Shown one piece after another: positions 1-9,285 of a stretch of DNA of 64,000 nt. How positions within the stretch are numbered: position 1 is the stretch's first letter; every line of letters begins with the position of its first letter. The position numbers were made by a program, and so were the translations under genes. The notes beneath the pieces were generated by a model that was not told the DNA's origin, did no database searches, and worked only from the letters and a program-made list of their open reading frames with translations. This stretch comes from Tolypocladium sp. Sup5 PDA-1. Taxonomy: Eukaryota; Ascomycota; Sordariomycetes; Hypocreales; Ophiocordycipitaceae. The stretch covers positions 1 through 64,000 of the forward strand of contig JPHH03000022.1 of NCBI GenBank assembly GCA_000750105.3. Direction: 5' to 3'.

Positions 1-97
1 TATATATTCCCGAATAATAGCTATCCTTTATTAGCTCTATTTCTATCGGGAATATAAATTCCCGGTCGGGAATATATATTCCCGAATAATAGCTATC
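1..97. repeat. 25-bp direct repeat pair and 18-bp perfect palindrome
   Basis: The same 25 bases (tatatattcccgaataatag followed by ctatc) occur at 1-25 and 73-97. Between and overlapping them lie CGGGAAT..ATTCCCG inverted motifs: an imperfect one at 47-64 and a perfect 18-bp palindrome at 67-84. They sit in the integrase/RT spacer or in an insertion just upstream of the open Pol frame. Confidence 0.7.
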
Positions 98-131
98 TTA
101 TATTAGTTATTAAATAATAGCTATTAGCTAG

Positions 132-1943
132 TTATATTATAACTATATATTAATAGACGATAGTATAGATAATAATAATATAATAGAAGTTAGCTTAGCT
201 AATAATAATATAAAGACTAATACTACTATACTTAATAATAATAATAGTCCTATATCTAATAGCCCTATATCTAATAGTAATAATAATCCTATACCTAATA
301 ATACTATACCTAATAATACTATTAGACAATCGACTATAACTTATAGAGACGATGACTCTATAGACGAATTAGCCCTCGTCGTTAATATAGAAGATGAACC
401 CAACACCTATAAGCAGGCTATAGCTAGCCCTCAATGCGATAGTTGGAAAAAGTCTATGCAGAAGGAAATAGACGAATTAGAAGCCCAGGAAACCTGGGAA
501 CTAATAAACCTTCCACCGAATAGGGTGCCTTTAAAAGGCCGCTGGGTCTATAAAATAAAATACGATAAAGATAATAAACCTACCTATAAGTCTAGGTGGG
601 TAGTTAAGGGCTTTAACCAAATAATAGGCCTAGACTATCTAGAGACCTTCTCTAGTACCTGCCGGCCTGAAAACTATAGGCTTATATTTATACTAGCATT
701 ATTTAATAAATGGCCTCTATTACAATACGATATAAAAAATGCCTTTGTACATGCAAAGATAGATAAAGAGATATACGTCGAGCAGCCTATAGGATTTATA
801 AAAGTCCCTAATAAGGTCTGTAAATTAAATAAGGCCCTATACGGGCTTAAGCAGGCTCCTAGGCTATGGTATCAATACCTATTATCTATACTAAGAGAGG
901 AAGGCTTTTCTATCCTTCCGCAAGACGAAGCTATCTTTATAAATAATAAGCTAGGACTTATTATAATATGCCACGTCGATGACCTTATAATTACAGGGCC
1001 TAACTATAATAATAGCCTAATAACTATTATTAATAAAATAAAGAATAAGCTTAAGGTCCAAGAGCTAGGTCCTATTCGAGAATTCTTAGGAATGGAAATA
1101 GACTATAATATAGAAAAAGGCTATCTATCTATAAACCAGAATAAATATCTATCTAAGATAAAGAAACGCTATAATAAGGAAAACCTTAACCCAGTTACTA
1201 GCCCCATGGAGCTAGGAGTTAAATTAGAACCGTCGCAAGATAAAGCTAGCCTTGAGGAAATAACTATATTCCAACAAGAAATAGGAGCTCTACTATACCT
1301 AGCTTTAAAGACTAGGCCCGATATCTCCTTTGCTATAAATAGGTGCTCTAGGCATTCTAGTAATCCTAATAGCAGCCATTTCAGGGCCCTAGATAGGATT
1401 TGGAAATACCTAAATTACTATCCTAATCTAGGCCTATACTATAGTATAGAAAATAAGAGCTATAAGCTAATAGGCTATTGCGATGCCGATTGGGGCGGCG
1501 ATACGATAAATAGAAAATCAACCTCTGGCTATATAACTAGCCTAGGAGATAATATAATAAGCTGGAATAGCATGCAGCAGAAATCAGTTGCCCTTTCTAG
1601 CTGTGAATCAGAATATATATCTATAAGCGAGGCAACTAAGGAAATTATATACCTAAATAACGTATATAACTATATAAATAATATACTAGCCTTAGGAATA
1701 GCTATAGCTATACCTCCCTTGCTTACGGATAATCAAGGGGCTAAAAAGCTAGCAGAAAACCCTGAATTCCATAAACGCACGAAGCATATAGATACTAAAT
1801 ATCATTATATAAGAGAAGAAATAGCTAATAATAAGCTACAATTAGCTTATATAAATACTAAAGACCAGCTAGCCGATGGCTTTACTAAGGGCCTTGATAA
1901 TATAAAACATAAGTCTTTTCTCTCTAAGCTACGCTTAAAATAG
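132..1943 (+). CDS. Copia Pol polyprotein fragment: reverse transcriptase (RVT_2) and RNase H
   Basis: The frame is open from just after a TAG at 129-131 to the TAG at 1941-1943. The first ATG is at 456, but family-like sequence begins before it (around 384-455: EPNTYKQAIASP..W), so 456 is not the natural start; this is the C-terminal part of a polyprotein. An Asn/Ile/Ser-rich linker (about 160-360) precedes the RT. The RT shows the TWELINLP and GRWVYKIK region, the YGLKQAPR motif and the catalytic box HVDD. RNase H follows with YCDADW, the glutamate in SSCESEY and LLTDNQGA, then the typical copia tail HKRTKHID..YHYIRE. All catalytic acids I can identify are intact, and there is no internal stop across about 600 codons despite the AT-rich composition. 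Reverse transcription of the element's RNA would occur in cytoplasmic particles. Confidence 0.9.
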   Translation, partial: LYYNYILIDDSIDNNNIIEVSLANNNIKTNTTILNNNNSPISNSPISNSNNNPIPNNTIPNNTIRQSTITYRDDDSIDELALVVNIEDEPNTYKQAIASPQCDSWKKSMQKEIDELEAQETWELINLPPNRVPLKGRWVYKIKYDKDNKPTYKSRWVVKGFNQIIGLDYLETFSSTCRPENYRLIFILALFNKWPLLQYDIKNAFVHAKIDKEIYVEQPIGFIKVPNKVCKLNKALYGLKQAPRLWYQYLLSILREEGFSILPQDEAIFINNKLGLIIICHVDDLIITGPNYNNSLITIINKIKNKLKVQELGPIREFLGMEIDYNIEKGYLSINQNKYLSKIKKRYNKENLNPVTSPMELGVKLEPSQDKASLEEITIFQQEIGALLYLALKTRPDISFAINRCSRHSSNPNSSHFRALDRIWKYLNYYPNLGLYYSIENKSYKLIGYCDADWGGDTINRKSTSGYITSLGDNIISWNSMQQKSVALSSCESEYISISEATKEIIYLNNVYNYINNILALGIAIAIPPLLTDNQGAKKLAENPEFHKRTKHIDTKYHYIREEIANNKLQLAYINTKDQLADGFTKGLDNIKHKSFLSKLRLK

Positions 1944-2156
1944 GCTAATCTAGCTATATAACTATACCTAGCTTACGGGGGCATATTATATTATAATAGA
2001 TAAAATAGCTATATTTTATTATATTATAATAGATATAAAATAGCTATATTTCCTATTAAGGAAAATACGCCCTAAACGGAAGTCCCGGACTAAAGGAAAA
2101 GAGATCTCGGACGAACGGAAGATAAGAGGGGCAATAAGACAACTAGGAAAAGGGAG

Positions 2157-2329
2157 ACTTAGATCGAGCCTATCAGGTTCAAAGGCCTAGGACATAATTC
2201 CTATCCATAAGTCATAATTCCTATCTATAAGACCTAGCCTATAGGAAGAGTCTAGATAATTCCTCTCTATAAGACCTAGACTTAGATCGAACCTATTAGG
2301 TTCAAAGGCCTAGAACATAATTCCTATCC
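2157..2329 (+). repeat. Direct repeat, ~50-bp unit, two copies
   Basis: Copy one is 2157-2206 and copy two 2280-2329. They differ at a few transition-type positions (g/a and c/t), spaced 123 bases apart, and lie within the presumed LTR. Confidence 0.8.
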
Positions 2330-2476
2330 CTAAGACTAAATTCCTATCTATAAGACCTAGCCTATCGGGATTTTCTAATAGCCCGAAGGTCCGAGAGACT
2401 CGGATAGTTAGATCTATCCGAAGTCCGATTCTAGAGGTCTATATATACGGGCTTTCCTTCCTAGCTAGATAGAAGA

Positions 2477-2773
2477 GATAACCAAGCAATTCAACTGCCT
2501 TCTATACTTGCCTACTATCTCTGCCTCTTGTGACTCTATTCTATAGAGACCCTATTCTTCCTTTACTACCTTCTCCTGCCTTTATCCCTATTTCTTACAG
2601 ATTAATTATATATAGGACCGTTACCTCCCGAATAGATAGAGATAACTCAAGCAATTCAACTGCCTTCTATACTTGCCTACTATTGCCTATTATCTCTGCC
2701 TCTTGTGACTCTATTCTATAGAGACCCTATTCTTCCTTTATTACCTTCCGCTGCCTTTATCCCTATTTCTTAT
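2477..2773 (+). repeat. Direct repeat, ~125-bp unit, two copies
   Basis: 2477-2598 and 2641-2773 share nearly all bases, including the CAATTCAACTGCC and TGACTCTATTCTATAGAG blocks. The second copy has an extra ~10 bases. It is located where the LTR transcript leader would be. Confidence 0.85.
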
Positions 2774-2800
2774 ACCTATAGGTAATTAATCTATTATACG

Positions 2801-3480
2801 ATTAAATACTTATTCGAGTTAGCGTTATATAAAAGGTATAGGGAAGAGAAAGTTTTTTTTATTTTATTCTATAGGTTTTTCTTAAGAAACTAATAATTAA
2901 TTATATAGTTTAATTAAATAAGCTTAGATAATTAATAAATATATATATATTAATTAAAGATAAAAGCTCTAAGGCTTTAAAAGCTAGCTAATATAATATA
3001 TTTCTTTTTCTTTTTTAAAAGTAATTTATGTTAAGATATTTAAAGGGAAAGTAAGATTTTAAAAGAGTATTCTTCTTTTAATAAAATATACTTTATTTTA
3101 TTAACTTAACCTCTTATCTTAAGTCTATTTAATATTATATTTCTATTTTTAGCTTTAGTTTTTATAAAATTAATTAATCTCTTTAATTTAGTTTTTAGTT
3201 TTTAATCTTAGTCTTAATTAAGGCTCTAACTAAACTAAAGATTCTTTAGTCTTAGTCTAAATTATTTACCTTAGTCTTAGTTAAGGCCCTAACTAAGACT
3301 AAATAAATAATTTATAACCTTACGTAAAGTATATAATTTCGCTACCTTTCTTAAATTAAAGCCTAAGGACCTCTACTATAAGTAGTAGCTAATTAGCTAG
3401 CCTAGCTATAGAATTTAATTCTCACGATCGTGCTATATAGCGTAATTACCCCTTAAAGTCAGGTCTTAAAATCTTATAAA
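2801..3480. other. AT-rich non-coding remainder of the repeat island
   Basis: Very AT-rich DNA with no coding signal on either strand. It holds runs of T, TTAGTC/GACTAA inverted motifs including a near-perfect 32-bp palindrome at 3271-3302, and a diverged relative of it at about 3205-3240. It ends abruptly near 3480, where composition becomes GC-rich. Probably decayed repeat DNA. Confidence 0.6.
3271..3302. repeat. Near-perfect 32-bp palindrome
   Basis: Arms TTAGTCTTAGTTA and TAACTAAGACTAA flank an AGGCCC centre. A related imperfect copy lies at 3205-3240. Confidence 0.7.
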
Positions 3481-3610
3481 GGTGGCCGAAGGGTTAACCG
3501 AAAGTTGGGGGGGGGAGGGGGGGGTCTGACTTAATAGAGGTTTGCCTCCTCGTCGATCGCCTCCTCGCCTCCCAGCTTGCTTCCGTCTCGCGTCGGACAG
3601 AGCTTGGTTC

Positions 3611-4772
3611 ATGGCTAGCACCACCATGGCTGCTGCACCCAGGCAATGCGTGGGACCCGGTCACCAGTCGCAGGACCAGAAACCAAGCGCCACTGTGTCG
3701 GCCAAGGTGCCATTCGACAACGTGCACGTGTTGCCGCAAACACCGCAGCTCATTGCGCTGCTATCGTGAGTTCCATTCATCCTCCCCCCCCCCCCCCACC
3801 AACCAACTAGGCGCTGTGCTCTATGGGCACCTCGCGAGCGAAGGCGGCCTCGCTGGTTCGGTAGGGTTCGTGCCCAAGCCCCCGCTGAGCCTCCCGCAGG
3901 ATGATACGGAATAAGGACACGGAGCGCGCCGACTTCATCTTCTATTCCAACCGGATTATCCGACTACTCGTCGAGGAAGGCCTGAACCATCTTCCAGTCA
4001 TCGAACATGACATCACCACCCCGGTCGGTCGAACATACAACGGCCTCATGTTTCAAGGCAAGATATGCGGCGTGTCCATCATGCGGGCTGGCGAAGCCAT
4101 GGAGCAGGGCCTGCGAGACTGCTGTCGCTCCGTTCGCATTGGCAAAATCCTGATCCAGCGAGACGAGGATACGTCGCAGCCCAAGCTCTTTTACGACAAG
4201 CTCCCGGAGGACATCGCAGACAGATGGGTTCTGCTCTTGGACCCCATGTTCGCCACAGGTAAGTGACTGACCCCAAGCACATCTCTCCACTGCGGCAGTG
4301 TGTCTCGAAACGAGCGACTACGATGCAACCGCGACGAGGAACTGCATTAGCAGCGCACCAACATACATATATGTCCTTGTACCCCCTCCATGCCTGTACC
4401 TGTCCGCTCGGAGGAACACAACAGACTCACACCCTATGTAGGCGGGTCAGCCACCATGGCTGTACAGGTTCTCAAGGCACGAGGAGTGCCCGAAGACCAT
4501 ATCTTATTCCTAAACCTGATTGCCAGCCCCGAGGGCGTGAGCAATTTTGCCACAAGGTTCCCACGGCTCAAAGTCGTTACCGCCTTTATCGACCAGGTTC
4601 GCATTGTCCAGTCCAGTTCCTTGGTCCATTCCCGCGAGCTAACGGTTGACGGCACAGGGCCTCGACGAGAAGAAGTATGACAACCCGATTGCAGCCATGC
4701 ACTGGCTAACCGTGCAGCAGTTACATAGTTCCAGGTCTGGGGGACTTTGGCGACAGGTTTTATACCATCTGA
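3611..4772 (+). CDS. fur1: Uracil phosphoribosyltransferase (FUR1 type)
   Basis: Exons 3611-3765, 3900-4258, 4442-4596, 4658-4674 and 4721-4772 join in frame to 245 codons. The enzyme converts uracil and PRPP to UMP and pyrophosphate in cytosolic pyrimidine salvage. The protein shows the family's hallmarks in order: FDNVHVLPQTPQL, MIRNKDTERADFIFYS, RLLVEEGLNHLPV, CGVSIMRAGEAMEQGLRDCC, RIGKILIQRDE, the PRPP loop LLLDPMFATGGSA, and the closing VPGLGDFGDRFYTI. Exon 4 is only 17 nt. The start at 3611 is the first in-frame ATG after the GC-rich boundary; an N-terminal tail of about 35 residues is unconserved. The gene converges on elf1, with 107 bases between stops. The AT-rich transposon island ends only about 130 bases upstream, so its promoter is short or shared with repeat DNA. 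Confidence 0.95.
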
Positions 4773-4879
4773 GCAAGGCGCAAATGAAGGGAGAGATGGA
4801 GACGCCGCGTGTCGACCCTGGGGGGCCAAGTTATATTGACCGCCGTATTTCTTCAAGTGTGCCAGCTTGCCGTGACCGC

Positions 4880-5623
4880 TTAGTACTCTTCGTCATCGGC
4901 ACCGATGCCGTCGCCTTGATATCGTCCCTCGTCGTCTTCGCCAGCCGGGCCCGCGCCGTCGGGGTAGCGCCTCGAGGAGGCAGGCGTCCTTGTTAAGCCT
5001 TCGTGGCCAACGTCACCTGTGGCTTCTTTGGCGACGGCGTCTGGTAGGTGGGTTAGCGGCTGGGACTGTTCGCGAATGTACAAGATAGGGCAGGGCATGC
5101 GGAGGGGCGACGGCAGACTCGAGTGTAAAGGCAAGGTACGTACCGGCGGCATCAACCCACTCTCCGTAGACGTCGACTGCGGCGGACAAATCTAACAGGC
5201 ACGGGGCAACGGCCCGGACGTCAGCAGAGCTCTTCATACGTGGGCGGGCGGGTAAGGTATGAATCTCGGGAGGTTGCAGGGGGGAGGGGAGGCAGCGCCA
5301 GGACGGGAAAGTCGACGGGACGGACAATTTACGGCGCACTGGAACTTCTGCCCGCAGACGCGGCAGTCAAGCTGGCCAACGCCGGCCTTGCGGTCGAGCT
5401 TGACTGTGACGGACTTCTCGTGGTTGCAGAAGAGGCAAGTGAAGGTCGAGGGCAACGGGTCGGCCTATGAAGCAACGTCAGCGTCAGCGTCAGCGTCATC
5501 AACATCAGCGTGCCGGCAACCTGTGTGGTGGTGGCGGCGCGGCGCGGATCACGATCAGGCCCACGTGGACTGTACCTTTTTGGGGCCCATGGGTTTTCTC
5601 GAAGACTTCTTGCGCTTGCCCAT
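4880..5623 (-). CDS. elf1: Transcription elongation factor Elf1 (ELOF1 family)
   Basis: Minus-strand exons 5623-5576, 5464-5326, 5191-5144 and 5040-4880 give 131 residues. It is a small zinc protein that travels with elongating RNA polymerase II and helps it pass nucleosomes. Visible features are the basic N-terminus MGKRKKSSRKPMGPKK, the zinc site CLFC (CNHEKSVTVKLD follows) paired with CRVCGQKF, then NYLSAAVDVYGEWVDAADAVAKEA, and a fungal acidic tail ending DDEEY. The tail makes it longer than animal ELOF1. The second intron must use the unusual donor GTCCGT (5325-5320) to give ..AVNYLSAAVD. Intron 1 carries tandem GCTGAC units. Its 5' end faces urc1. Confidence 0.93.
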
Positions 5624-6605
5624 GGTGCCGGATAACAAGGTACCCTGGGTGCTCGCGGTGGTGCTTGCTGCTGCGAGGAGGCTTCGTCGTCGGAGCGCAC
5701 TTGCGACGGTCGTTGAGGAATGGAAAGAGTTGGCTTGCTCTCGGCTGGTGCTACTTCCCGACGTCGACGAAGACTGACCTCACGGTGAAATGATTCGCCC
5801 AATGCCGACATGCCGATGTGTGGGCCGGTACTGGCGGGACGGTGCTTATCGATAAGCCACCGTCTATGAATGTAGGAAGTAGTCCGTACTCCGTATGTAC
5901 GAATACCTTACTTACCTGCATCCGTCCGTCCTTTATTCGCATCAAGCCACCAGGTAGGTATGAGTATAGAGTGAATTTTAGGCTCATCGTTACTTCGTAC
6001 TTGAATCTCTGTTATGCTGCATTACCCTGGCTACCAACCTGGCCCGCTGCGGCGCTTGTGCCGACCGGGACTCACCGCACTTGTTTGGGCCGTACTGGAG
6101 ACTCCGAGAGTGACAGTCGAGCCAGTCGTTCCCCACACCGCCAAGACCCCCTCTTCCCCGCAGTACCTTGTTTGTGGTACGAAGTACGGATACGGACCAC
6201 GGATACCTCTTTACCCAACTGCCCAACCGTCGTCTGACCACGGCGAGATAGGCGGCGGCTTCCGGGCATCCCAAGATAAGGGGAGGCAGGGAAAGGGAAA
6301 GCGGGTGGGTTGGAGGTGCCGTTGCCCCTCACGAGTACGGATACCTACCTCAGGAACTTCGTAGCATCAATACGGAAGTCAGGCGAACCACCTCCCTTTC
6401 CGTACCTTACCTCGCCTTCCGTACCTTACCTTACCTACCTACCTAACCAACAAGAGCTTGTCTTGCTCCTGATATCGGCCTACATAGCCCTTCCCTGCCC
6501 GTGTCCTAGAACCTCCCCGTCTCCTACACCAAGCACTTCGTAACTGGCATACCCTTAGTTTCTCGCCGTCTCTCTACATCGCCGCCTCATCCTCCGGCCG
6601 TCGCC
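5624..6605. promoter_or_regulatory. Divergent intergenic region between elf1 and urc1
   Basis: No supported gene. It should hold the promoters of both flanking genes. It contains GTACGAAGTAC (6177-6187), several CGTAC/TCCGTA variants near 5880-5915, and a run of TACC/TTACC repeats at about 6400-6450 close to urc1. Confidence 0.6.
6177..6187. repeat. Dispersed GTACGAAGTAC motif (first of 12 exact copies)
   Basis: Exact GTACGAAGTAC or its complement GTACTTCGTAC starts at 6177, 10204, 11278, 14967, 18945, 19012, 29134, 32834, 32841, 33042, 36050 and 36138. All sites lie between genes. By chance about 0.03 copies would be expected in 64 kb at even base composition, counting both strands. Confidence 0.85.
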
Positions 6606-9285
6606 ATGGACCATCCCGCCGCCAAAGCCGACGTTATCAATGCCCTGCGCGAGATACAGCAGAGCCAGTCGCAGCTCTTGGCTGCTGTCGAGTCCATGTC
6701 CGAGAGGATCGATTCCGGGGACTTCGCTGCCGATGCCCCAGCCGTGCAGTCGCCATCCTTTGGGAGTGCCGATCGCCATGGCAAGTCGAGCATCGATGCT
6801 TCGATGCCTCCAGGAAGCGTTTCGGGGACAATGCACCCATCGCAAGACAATAAAGCGACGCCAGCACCCACGGCGGCCTCCACGGGCCCCAAGTCGGGAT
6901 TCACATCTCGTATCATACTGACGTGGGTGCCACCTTGGCCTGCAAACTCATGCCGGTGCCCGCTGCTTACCTGTGCAGGACGTATCCCAAGCAGATTGGC
7001 ATCGAACCTCTTACCATGGACTGGGGCAACCCCGACCCCCTGAAGCGAGGCCCTGTTGTTGTTTCGAGATCGCCTTCCACCATACGGCGTCGCAATGGTT
7101 CGTTGAGAGTAGACCCTCGCCCGAGATGCCCCTACCGTTCGTGCTGACATGGCGGAACCGCCAACTAGCTATTGGAGGTGAGTCGTTACGTGAAATCCGT
7201 CGGAAGGACTGGTATTGACATGTCATCCAGCCCAGTGAGTCCGGGTGCTGCGTGGCTGACAACCTCGCTGAGCTGACAGAGGTTCCCCAGCGGCGGCTCG
7301 TACTCCATCTACTACGCACTGGCCGTTGCCAGCAAGGAGTTGGACGTGGACCACAGGTTTGTCTAAGCTTCCGAGCGCTTGCACCGTCGAGTGGGGGGTC
7401 TGATCGGTCGTGTGCCAGACCCGACTTCACAAACACGGAGCCGGCGGTCCGAATTGGCCCATTCCCGCAATGGGGCGACCGTCGCAAGATTGTAGCCATG
7501 GATCCGTGGGGCCATCTGGCCCCTTGGACCTTCAAAGACATCATGGACCGCGAGAACGGTATGGACGGCGTGCCACGAATGCCCATTGCTCCGCTCATCA
7601 GCTGCTAGTCGACCTTCGACCGACCATTGCCATTACAAAGGCACATATGAAGGCAAGCTCCCGGAGGACCAGGCTGCAGATAGTAACGTGTTGAATGCTA
7701 ACATCGTCTTAGCTGGCAGAATTGGAGGACAGTGTCAAAGCTGGGCGACTGTGCGCAGGACTGCCCAGCCGAGCCCGGATCCGACAGCTAACCGTTGTGC
7801 AGTGTGCCAGACGGCAAGGTGTGCTTAAATAAGCTCGGCGAGTTGTCAGTCACCAAGTTTGCCGTCGAACCGGTAAGAATCTTGTCGCTACTCTCTCGTC
7901 GCCGAGTCTGACGAGACGCGGTGTAGGTTTGGTATCTGCCGGGCGTTGCAGAGAGGTTTGGAATTGGTGCGTAGCAACCCGTTGTGATGGTCATCTCCGC
8001 TGACGTGTCTCAGACGAAGGTAGTCTACGTCGGTCACTTTTTGAGCACACTGGCGGTAGCTACCCGGAGGTAAGTCCGCCTTGATCCTCGGTCCAACTGA
8101 CTGCTCAACAAGCATGCTTCAGTTGATTACTCGCGGCGACATCAAGGTCTTCTTGCCCCCCATTGGTATCTCATCCCGACTAGGAACACCCCGGGATCGA
8201 GGACTGATGACTCCCAGGCGGCCTGACGGTGTATTGTTTTGGGGATCCCGCCAAAATGTCAGACGAGTCCGTGAAGCTGTCTCTGCGAATTCATGACGAA
8301 GTGTGTCTCTCTTTACGGACTGACTGGCCGCCGCTGACACAGACCAGTGCAACGGAAGCGATGTATTTGGCTCCGACATTTGCACCTGCCGCCCCTACCT
8401 CCTTTTTGGCATCGAGGAGGCGGTCAAGGAGGCACAAAACGGCGGAAGTGGTGTCGTCATCTATTTCAGAAAAGAAGGCAGAGCGCTAGGAGAGGTCACG
8501 AAGGTATGTCAATGTCATGCTACCAAGTACAAACAAGGACGTTGTCTCCCACGGGGTGCCTCTCACTTCATGCTCCGCCTACCCCCGAAGCGTCTACAGG
8601 AGTCTGGCTAATCTGACGTGCAGTACCGTACGATTTGACTCCCTTGCCCCCTGAACCAGACGAAGGTATCTGCAGTGGCAATGATGCTGACCACTGGGGC
8701 AGTTGTCTACAATGCCCGAAAGCGTGGCGCGGATCGAGCCTCGGACTACTTTACCCGGACGGAGAACATCGCTGGAGTCAAAGACATGCGTTTCCAAGCC
8801 TTGATGCCGGACATCCTCCACTGGCTTGGCATCAAGAAGATTGACAGGATGCTGAGCATGAGCAAGTGAGCAAGTCCGTCAGCCAGTTGACCACACGCGG
8901 GCGCTGACGTCATTCCAAGTATGAAATACGACGCGATTGTTGGACAGGGGTGAGTGGTGTGCCCTCTCAACCTCATTTCCACCAGGTATACTGACGGTCC
9001 TAGCATCCCGATTCACGAGAGAGTTGAGCTACCGGAGGATCTGATTCCAGCCGACTCGAGGGTAGAGATTGACGCCAAAATCACCGCCGGTGAGTTGAAC
9101 ATGTTTTGGATTTGCGGTTGCCGGGCTGAGCTTCGCAAGGTTACTTCACCGCCGGCAAACGGCTCACCGCCGACGAACTGCAGTCGGTCCAAGGACGGAT
9201 GTGGGAGGAGTGAGTAGCCCTGTCCAGCCTCTGCCACGCGAAATCGAGCACTCCATTGACACGGCGATGTAGCATCGACCACTGA
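6606..9285 (+). CDS. urc1: Urc1/Urg1-type GTP cyclohydrolase II homologue (uracil catabolism)
   Basis: Twenty exons: 6606-6922, 6979-7097, 7169-7177, 7231-7234, 7291-7356, 7419-7558, 7609-7652, 7713-7750, 7803-7872, 7927-7966, 8014-8069, 8123-8165, 8218-8300, 8348-8503, 8624-8627, 8703-8865, 8920-8949, 9004-9089, 9140-9209, 9273-9285. They total 1551 nt and 516 residues. The family is required for growth on uracil as nitrogen source by the URC pathway (Lachancea URC1, fission yeast urg1). Visible features: an AIGAHGGSYSIYYALAVASK block, FPQWGDRRKIVAMDPWGH, TKFAVEPVWYLPGVAERFGI, then the GTP cyclohydrolase II-like part with the zinc ligand pattern C-x10-C-x-C (Cys344, 355, 357) and FRKEGRALGEVTKYLVYNARKRG. 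The 9-nt and two 4-nt exons are needed to keep conserved residues. Intron 7653-7712 is GC-AG. The first ~105 residues are not conserved in my reading. Confidence 0.93.

Larger units (their letters stand above)
1..2800 (+). mobile_element. Ty1/copia LTR retrotransposon, 3' portion
   Basis: AT-rich block that starts before the window. It contains the reverse transcriptase/RNase H end of a Pol polyprotein (132-1943), a G-run resembling a polypurine tract (1977-1981), then about 0.8 kb of non-coding DNA with a TATA run and duplicated segments that looks like the 3' LTR. The gag, protease and integrase parts and the 5' LTR are not in view, and an in-frame stop at 129-131 cuts the frame from anything upstream. 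The right boundary is a guess because I found no clean TG..CA end. Base use (very many TA steps, ATA for isoleucine) differs sharply from the GC-rich host genes, as expected for RIP-affected or RIP-adapted repeats in Pezizomycotina. Confidence 0.85.
1977..2800 (+). repeat. Probable 3' LTR region of the copia element
   Basis: It begins at a G-run (1977-1981) 34 bases after the Pol stop. A TATA run lies at 2440-2447, followed by CT-rich sequence, consistent with an LTR promoter and RNA start. Two internal duplications are visible: a ~50-bp unit at 2157-2206 repeated at 2280-2329, and a ~120-130-bp unit at 2477-2598 repeated at 2641-2773, the second copy carrying a ~10-base insertion. There is no partner LTR in the window to fix the ends. 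Confidence 0.45.

Noticed and set aside
8624..8702. Treating 8504-8702 of urc1 as one single intron
   Set aside because: This drops the codons for Tyr-Leu and shifts the frame before VYNARKRG.
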